From assembly GCA_026120185.1 (NCBI GenBank), contig JANUWF010001179.1, positions 4,465,001-4,529,000 on the forward strand: DNA of 64,000 nt, written 5' to 3'. Each line of letters opens with the position of its first letter. Positions within the stretch are counted from its first letter, which is position 1. This document shows positions 57,452 through 64,000 of the stretch, piece after piece. The position numbers and the translations under genes are program-made. The notes beneath the pieces were generated by a model. That model ran no database searches, was not told where the DNA came from, and saw nothing but the letters and a program-made list of their open reading frames with translations. This DNA comes from Voacanga thouarsii. Its lineage: Eukaryota > Streptophyta > Magnoliopsida > Gentianales > Apocynaceae.

Positions 57452-58921
57452 TGATGTGTAAATTTTAGTGTAGCAAAAATTATTATCAAATTCCACAATC
57501 AATCAAGCTTTAATTAAAATGACAACCACTAAAACTATACATACGGACAAGTATACACATCATATAGTATAGGGCATAGCAAGTATCAAATCCACGAGAA
57601 CTTAGGCACCCACCTTACTTTACCCAAATTTTTATTGTTTAGGCAATAAAATAAGAAGAGAATAAAAAGAAAAATAAATGAAGATAAAAATAGATATAAC
57701 TTAAGGATGTAATTTAATGTAATTAGACAATTATCTTGAAAACAAAAGGTTGAATCAATTAGCATTCATCACAATCAACTGTCATTTTGACATCATGAAA
57801 GATTTAATATAAACCCACTTCATTTGCAATCTATTGAATCTCTATCTTCTAGATAAATTAGTAAAAATATTCTGTCTCGACTAATCTATCCAAAAGATGT
57901 ATTAAAATTGATCCTCATATAAACCCCTATATTTTAGATTATTTAAAACATAAAATTAGTCAATGAATCCACATTCTACCAATCATCAACTAGCCTTTGA
58001 TTACCTATGTCCTAGACAATTAACCTCTTTTTCAAGTAAGTTAAGAGAAAAAAAATATATAATTAATTAATTGAAGTCATTACCAACCTCTTTTTCAAGC
58101 AAGTTAATAACAAAAATCAATAAACCAACTCTGTAATAAAAACAAGTAATTAAATACCAAGAACACAAATCAATTGATCAAAAGTATCAATTAATTCAGA
58201 ATCATAATCTCCAAAATAATATTCAATTACAATCACAACATTAAGCACATCATTGTTCTAGAAAAGTAAATAAATGATAAAAAATAAAACTCATAGACAA
58301 GACCTTCTTCTTCTCTTGAAAACCTCATTTGAACAATACTCCTTTGAGTAGTGATTGTGTAGCTAGTTTGGATCCTTCAAATCACCCTTTTTTCTTGTGT
58401 TTTTCTTGTATTTTTTAAGCCTCCAAAATGCCAAAATTCGTTGCTTGAGAAGTCTAGTCCGAGTAGAATTCAGAAAATACCAAAATCTTTTCGAAAATAC
58501 TAAATTTGTGCATAGTATTTGTGCTTTCCAAAGTGTACCTGGCGCCGAGTATAGTAGGGCCACCTGGCGCCAAGTCTGTTCTTCTTAGTTTTTTTTGTTT
58601 AATTAGAATGGACCCGGCGCCTAGTCCATTGGCTTGGCTTGACGCCAAATCTATTCTGGATTCTTTCTGAAATTTGCACTATTTCTACTGTTTGGCCAGA
58701 ATAGACTCGGTGCCTAGTCCCTTGGCTGGGACTGGCGCCAGGTCTGTTATGAAATTGTTCACTTTTCACTCGATTTCTACTCAAATCTAGGCAAATTTGT
58801 GAAAAACACTTTTTACAAGTAAAATATCAAATAAGAAGGAATATACCTAATTATTGCACCAAAAGTATCTCAAAACATCCTCAAAAAACTAGGAAAGTAA
58901 TGGTGATTTTAGCCCCTATCA
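57452..58921 (-). repeat. M3 LTR3 (3' LTR)
   Basis: Ends TGATAGGGGC (reversed at 58921) and ACACATCA (reversed at 57452). Carries four GGCGCC-type boxes at 58540-58745, more than the other copies. Confidence 0.9.
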
Positions 58922-58940
58922 CATACCCCCACACTTGAAC
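58922..58940 (-). other. M3 polypurine tract
   Basis: Minus strand GTTCAAGTGTGGGGGTATG, the consensus form, next to the LTR start. Confidence 0.88.
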
Positions 58941-60229
58941 TTTTGCTTATCCTCAAACAAGCAAGAACACACTAAGCATTTAGAACAAGATGAAATAATT
59001 TTTCTAATTTTTTGTTAGAAAATTCATCCATAAAAAAGACATAACCTTCTTCCAAACTTAAACATAAATTCATCATTCACTCAACCCTGTCAAAACCTTG
59101 TAAACTCATGTATTAAATTAAACAATTCTAAGGCCTTCGAAGTTAAGTTAAACAAGCTTATATATAATACAAAAAAATCATCCTACTCCTCAAGCAAAAA
59201 TATAGATAACATAAATCATACAGGTCAAGCTATTTAACCAATTCAAGCATTATAACCTCAAATTTACACAACTCAAGTTAGTGAAATAAAGAAAACACTT
59301 CATTCTCTTTTTTTTCTCTCAAAATGTTTTTAATAACTTAGGGAATTGATAGCCTCAACTGAATGGATTTCTCTTCACACACTGTATTGGCCCCCTTATT
59401 GTCATTATACATGTTTTCAGCAATTTTCTTTTTCTTCCTCATTCTTTCCTTACCTTCTTGCCTTCGGGATAGTCTCAAGAGAATGTGATGCTTCTTTATT
59501 TTTTCTCTTCCACTCACCATGTTGGCCCTCTTTTCAGCAAAAGGTCTTTATTTTTTTTTTCTCAACAAATCAAAGAAAATTTTTTTAACTCACATTCTTT
59601 CTTTTTCACCCATTTTTTTTTTTTATTTCCTCATATTCCTTATTCCCAACTCAAATTCAAGTAAACTTTAAATCTATAATAAAAGAATTAATCAACAACT
59701 CTTCCCATATTTCATCATGTCATCCACATTCAAACTTAAAGAATAAAATAAAACTCAAATACCCAAAATAGCCAAGATTAACTTAAATTTTCAAAACTTA
59801 GCAAAATTCAACTTAATATACAAGTTTACCTTTTAAATAAAAATCAAAGAAAAATGAATAACAAATCCATATCCAAAATTAAAAGGAAAATAATAACTTC
59901 ATTATAGACAAATAAGCTCAATTTAGCTCCAAAATCTCCAAACTTTCAAATTTTCAAAATTTTCAATTTTTTAACAAGATTGTTTGATACTAAGAAAACA
60001 CCAAGATTAAACTAAGAAAATACCAAGATCATTGATAAAAATTGGACAAAAAATATTCCTAAACTACTCCTCTGCACTTAAACTAAACAATGTCCTTATT
60101 GGCAAAAAATTAACACAAGAAAGTATCTCCAAAGAGACCAAAAATAATTAAGGAGTAGAAAGTTTAAGCAATACTTCCCAAGTGCAATAAAGCTCCAATA
60201 GATATAAAATCGTGACATAGATAAAAAAG
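58941..60229 (-). other. M3 noncoding interior
   Basis: No gene seen. GGGGGCCAATA boxes at 59386-59397 and 59518-59530, degraded purine tract at 60064-60077. Confidence 0.6.
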
Positions 60230-60922
60230 CTTGTCCAAGAGGACTTTATTTTGACCTACAAAAGGAAACACAAAGAAAAGCACAAAGAAAATAATAATAA
60301 AAGAAAGACATACCTAAATAAAAGAAAACAAACTAAAAATCCTAAGAAAGTAAATAACGATAAGACTCACTCTCCCACACTTAAGATGCTAAATATTTTC
60401 CTTATTACTAGGAGAAATAACGCCTAACAACTCAAAACACAAAACAAAGATACAACATATCTTGTCCAAAAGGACTTTATTTTGACCTACAAAAGAAAAC
60501 AAAAATAAAAGCACAAAGAAAATAATAATAAAAGAAAGACATACCTAAATAAAAGAAAACAAACTAAAAATCCTAAGAAAGTAAATAAAGATAAGACTCA
60601 CTCCCCCACACTTAAGATGGTAAATATTTTCCTTATTACTAGGAGAAATAACGCCTAACAACTCAAAACACAAAACAAAGATACAACCTATCTTGTCCAA
60701 GAGGACTTTATTTTGACCTACAAAAGAAAACACAAAGAAAAGCACAAAGAAAATAATAATAAAAGAAAGACATACCTAAATAAAAGAAAACAAACTAAAA
60801 ATCCTAAGAAAGTAAATAAAGATAAGACTCACTCTCCCACACTTAAGATGGTAAATATTTTCCTTATTACTAGGAGAAATAACGCCTAACAACTCAAAAC
60901 ATAAAACAAAGATACAACATCT
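60230..60922 (-). repeat. three tandem 231-base units
   Basis: Units start at 60230, 60461 and 60692 and are almost identical. Each holds the intron-like segment, one internal purine tract (ACTCTCCCACACTTAAG or ACTCCCCCACACTTAAG on the plus strand) and the last bases of ORF-X with its stop. Other family members have one copy. Confidence 0.95.
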
Positions 60923-61790
60923 TTCCACTCATCAAGCTTCCTCATCAAACATTTGAAAAAGAAATTAATACTCATTGAAAAAGGTAAGGACGATGAAAGT
61001 AGTAATAAGAGAGGTTTTTGAAAAATAGAAGGTTCATAGAGAATATTAGTTGCAATAAATATACATGCAGGACTCCCCTTCCCATAACACTCTTTTAGCC
61101 ATGCAAATCAAGTTTCCAACACAAAGGTGTAAATTATGTCTAAAAAGTGTGTAAATATGAGAATCACCACTTAGCCCTTCAAAAGATTTGTCACAATTGA
61201 AATTTTCCTTAAAACTTAGTATTTGAATTTTCAAAGATAGGATCAAGAAATTCTTGCTTTTCAATACTTCTACAAATACCAAGTTACCTTCCTGAAATTG
61301 GGGTGAAGGGTAGATTTTGTCAACATCCTCCAAGGATTTCTTATGATGAATCACGTATAAATCTAACTTCTAGAGACATGTTAAACTCCATACATCATCA
61401 TTTTGACCATTATCCTCCAAGAATGAAGAGGAACCTAAGAAATCATGTGAAAGAGATTAAAATTTTTAGCACATAGAGGAGAATCAATACCTTCCTTTCC
61501 ACATTAGGCAATTATTCCTCATATCCTTTCTCCTCTCCTTAGGGATTCTCTTGTTCGAGTGTATGGGTAGTTATGTCATCTTCAACCAACTTAGATAGTT
61601 GTGTTCTTGTAGAGCTCATTCGTTGGGATGCTTCTTCATGCTACCTAAGGGACGTGGCTGTGTTGGCAACAAAGGATTGGATTAAAGTTTCAAGTGACGT
61701 CTCACAACAAGCATTAATCTGAGCTTCTAACCTTGCCAATCTATCATCATTGGAGCTCCTTTGACATTGTGCCCAAGAATAATTGTCCAT
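60886..61790 (-). pseudogene. ORF-X (M3 copy) with the intact start
   Basis: Begins at the ATG of 61790 with MDNYSWAQCQRSSNDDRL, the best preserved N-terminus of the family, then LEAQINACCETSLETLIQSF. Two stops follow in the first 120 codons. It is open at 61354-61046 (HHKKSLEDVDKIY, GNLVFVEVLKSKNFLILSL, FNCDKSFEGLSGD, FRHNLHLCVGNLICMAKRVL). The C-terminus ends DEWKD...LSC before the stop at 60886-60888. About 300 codons overall. Function unknown; same order of blocks as in M1, M2 and P1. Confidence 0.7.
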
Positions 61791-61999
61791 GATAATGGTT
61801 TGAACCTCACACTCAAAGAAAAGAAAAAAAAATCAAATCGAAAATAAAAATAAAAAACCAAAAATAACATAAAAATAAAGAAAAGAAAAATACAAAAATT
61901 AGAAATATTCACAAACTACCTAAATACAAAAGTTAGTAATATATACTAATACAACAAAGGCTAAATCAACAAGATTCGAGTGTTTCCGATAGTGCTAAT

Positions 62000-62016
62000 C
62001 GTCGGCAACGGCGCCA
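62000..62016 (-). other. M3 primer-binding site, tRNA-Asp
   Basis: Reverse complement TGGCGCCGTTGCCGACG: the first 14 bases match the tRNA-Asp complement exactly, the best copy in the window. Confidence 0.92.
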
Positions 62017-62022
62017 AGAACT

Positions 62023-63477
62023 TGATATGTAAATTTTAGTGTAGAAAAAATTACTAACAATTTCCACAATCAATCAAGCTTTAATTAAAATTCCAACCAC
62101 TAAAACCACATATACGAGCAAGTATACCTATCGTATAGTATAGGGTATAGCAATTATCAAATCTACGAGAACTTAGGCACCCACCTAACTTTACCAAAAT
62201 CTTTATTGTTTAGCCGATAAAATAAGGAGAGAATAAAAAGAAAAATAAATAAAGATAAAAATAGATATAACTCAAGGATGCAATTTTATGTAACTAGACA
62301 ATTATCTTAAAAACACAAGATTGAATCAATTAGCATTCATCAAAATCAATTGTCGTCTTGGCATCAGGAAGGATTTAATATAGACCCACTTCGTTTGTAA
62401 TTTATGGAATCACTATTTTCTAGTTAAATTAGGGAACATATTCTGTCTCGACTAACTTATCCAAAAGATGCATTAAAATCAATTCTCATTTAAACCCCTA
62501 TATTATAGGTGATTTAAAATATGAAATTAGTTAGTCAATTCATATTCTAGCAATCATCAACTAACCTTTGATTACTTATGTCCTAGATAATTAACCCATT
62601 TTTCAAGTAAGTTAAGAGATAACAAATATGAAATTAATTAATTGAAGTTATTACTAACCTCTTTTTCAAGTAAGTCAATAACAAAAATCAATCAACTAAC
62701 ACCGTAACAAAAACAAGTAATCAAATACCAAGAACACAAATCAATTTATCAAAAGTTCCAATTAACTAAAAATCATAATCTCCAAAATAATATCCAATTA
62801 CAATCACAACATTAAGCACATTATTGTTCTAGAAAACTAAACAAAGGATAAAAAATAAAACTCATAGACAAGCCCTTTTTCTTTTCTTGAAAACCTCCTT
62901 TGAGTAATGATTGAGTAGCTAGCTTGGATACTTCATATCACCCATTTCTCTTGTGTTTTTTTCTTGTATTTTTAAGCCTCCTGGATGCCAAAATTCATTA
63001 CTCGAAAAGTCTAGTCCGAGTAGAATTCAAAAAATATCAAAATCCTTCGGAAAATATAAAATTCGTGTATAGGAGTTTCGCCTTTCGGAGTGTACCTAGC
63101 GCCGGGTATAATCAGGCCGCCTGGTGCCAAGTCTGTTCTTCTTGGTTTTTGCTATTTAATTAGAATGGACCCGGCACCTAGTTCATTTTCTGGACTTAGT
63201 GCCAAGTCTGTTTGGATTCTTCCTGAAATTTGCTCTGTTTCCACTGCTCGACTAGAATGAACTCGGTGCCGGTCCCTTGGCTGGGCCTGGTACCAGGTCT
63301 GTTCTAGAATTGTTCACTTTTCGCTTGATTTCTATTCAAATCTGTACAAATTTGTCAAAAATACTTTTTTATAAATAAAATATCAAATAGGAAGGAATAT
63401 GCCTAGTTATTACAATAAAAGTATCTCAAAACATCCTCAAATAATTAAAAAAATAATGGTGATTTTTGCCCCTATCA
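62023..63477 (-). repeat. M3 LTR4 (5' LTR)
   Basis: Partner of LTR3, visibly diverged from it. Ends at GCCCCTATCA (63468-63477). Four GGCGCC-type boxes at 63095-63300. Confidence 0.9.
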
Positions 63478-63853
63478 AAAACTTGGACAAAGAATATTAT
63501 TAAACCACTCCCCTATACTTAAACTAGATAATGTCCACATTGGCAAAAAATTAACATATGAAAGCACCTCCAATGGGACAAATAATAATAAGGGAGGAAG
63601 AAAATTAAACAATACTCTCTAGGTGAAATAAGTTCCAATAGATATCAAAACTGAAAATAGAGAAAAGGGCTTGTCTAAAAAACATTATTCCGATTTACAA
63701 AAGAAAACACAAATAAAATCAAAAGAAAAATAATAATAAAATAAAGACATACCTAAATAAAAGAAAATAACTAAAAATCTTAAGAAAGCAAATAAGACAC
63801 GACTCACTCCCCCACACTTAAGATGGAAAATATTTTTCTTATTTGGAAGAGAT
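63478..63853 (-). mobile_element. M4 interior, right part
   Basis: Continues M4 after the M3 insertion: internal purine tracts at 63506-63519 and 63805-63818 (minus strand), the intron-like segment, then the 3' end of ORF-X is cut by a copia LTR at 63854. Confidence 0.82.
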
Positions 63854-64000
63854 TGTTGGGTATCTCACGTATATCATTCATGGCACAACAGAAAAATAAG
63901 AACGAGATACCATCCCAGGATCCACATATGTGTGGAAAACAAGACATAAAGAGAACAAAGATAACAGCTTTACCTTCATTTGAGCGTCTAAAAAACAAAA
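63854..64000 (-). repeat. copia LTR, family C2, copy 4 (runs off the window)
   Basis: Starts TGTTGGGTATCTCACG and matches the same end of the copies at 20219 and 41838 (ATGGCRCARCAGAAAAATAA and GAGATACCATCC blocks). The rest is outside the window, so solo or full-length status is open. Confidence 0.88.

Larger units (their letters stand above)
57452..63477 (-). mobile_element. M3, complete non-autonomous element nested in M4
   Basis: LTR3 and LTR4 (1,470 and 1,455 bases), polypurine tract, interior with a 231-base triplication, ORF-X and primer site. The flanks are AAAAT (57447-57451) and AAAAC (63478-63482), a target duplication with one C-to-T change. Joining the flanks restores the continuous interior sequence seen in other copies, which confirms insertion into M4. 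No gag or pol. Confidence 0.9.

Noticed and set aside
60230..60922. CRISPR-like array
   Set aside because: Only three directly adjacent 231-base units without spacers; a tandem repeat in a plant retroelement.

Overview
This window is repeat-rich, transposon-derived plant nuclear DNA, most likely eudicot heterochromatin. I find no intact cellular gene, tRNA, rRNA or CRISPR array. Almost every base belongs to LTR retrotransposons nested in one another, plus one hAT DNA transposon. The plant assignment rests on Athila/Tat-type Ty3 elements primed by tRNA-Asp, Ty1/copia elements primed by initiator tRNA-Met including a Sirevirus-like one, and TATA-box LTR promoters. Coding regions are full of stops, many at former CAG/CAA codons, as expected of old methylated copies.

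Layout. 1-2800: 5' part of an Athila-like element on the minus strand (broken gag, primer site, LTR). 2801-13211: a decayed copia element with its 3' LTR. A 4.25 kb stretch covering part of the Athila LTR and most of the copia interior is present twice in tandem. 13212-14931: AT-rich, no gene recognised. 14937-22172: complete minus-strand non-autonomous element (called M1 here) with AAATT target duplications; its 5' LTR holds a copia solo LTR with its own CCATG duplication. 22660-35420: Sirevirus-like copia element with 5' LTR, gag, pol and a post-pol envelope-like reading frame, interrupted by a copia solo LTR and by a 3.2 kb hAT transposon. 35421-64000: a pile of the same non-autonomous family in both orientations: fragment M0 with a nested solo LTR, plus-strand element P1 with two nested solo LTRs and an internal duplication, a head-to-head LTR junction, a tandem minus-strand array (M2, M4), a complete nested element M3, and the start of another copia LTR at the right edge.

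The most interesting content is the non-autonomous family (M0, M1, M2, M3, M4, P1). Members have LTRs of about 1.35-1.5 kb, a tRNA-Asp primer site, no recognisable gag or pol, and one conserved reading frame of about 290 codons that I cannot assign (ORF-X here). They also share repeated purine tracts that copy the 3' polypurine tract, a duplicated GGGGGCCAATA box and a short intron-like segment. Their LTR ends, primer site and polypurine tract match those of the gag-bearing Athila-like element at the left edge, so that lineage is the likely source of replication proteins (inference).

Boundaries come from reading LTR ends, target duplications and homologous copies by eye; those without a target duplication may be off by several bases. 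No alignments or database searches were run.
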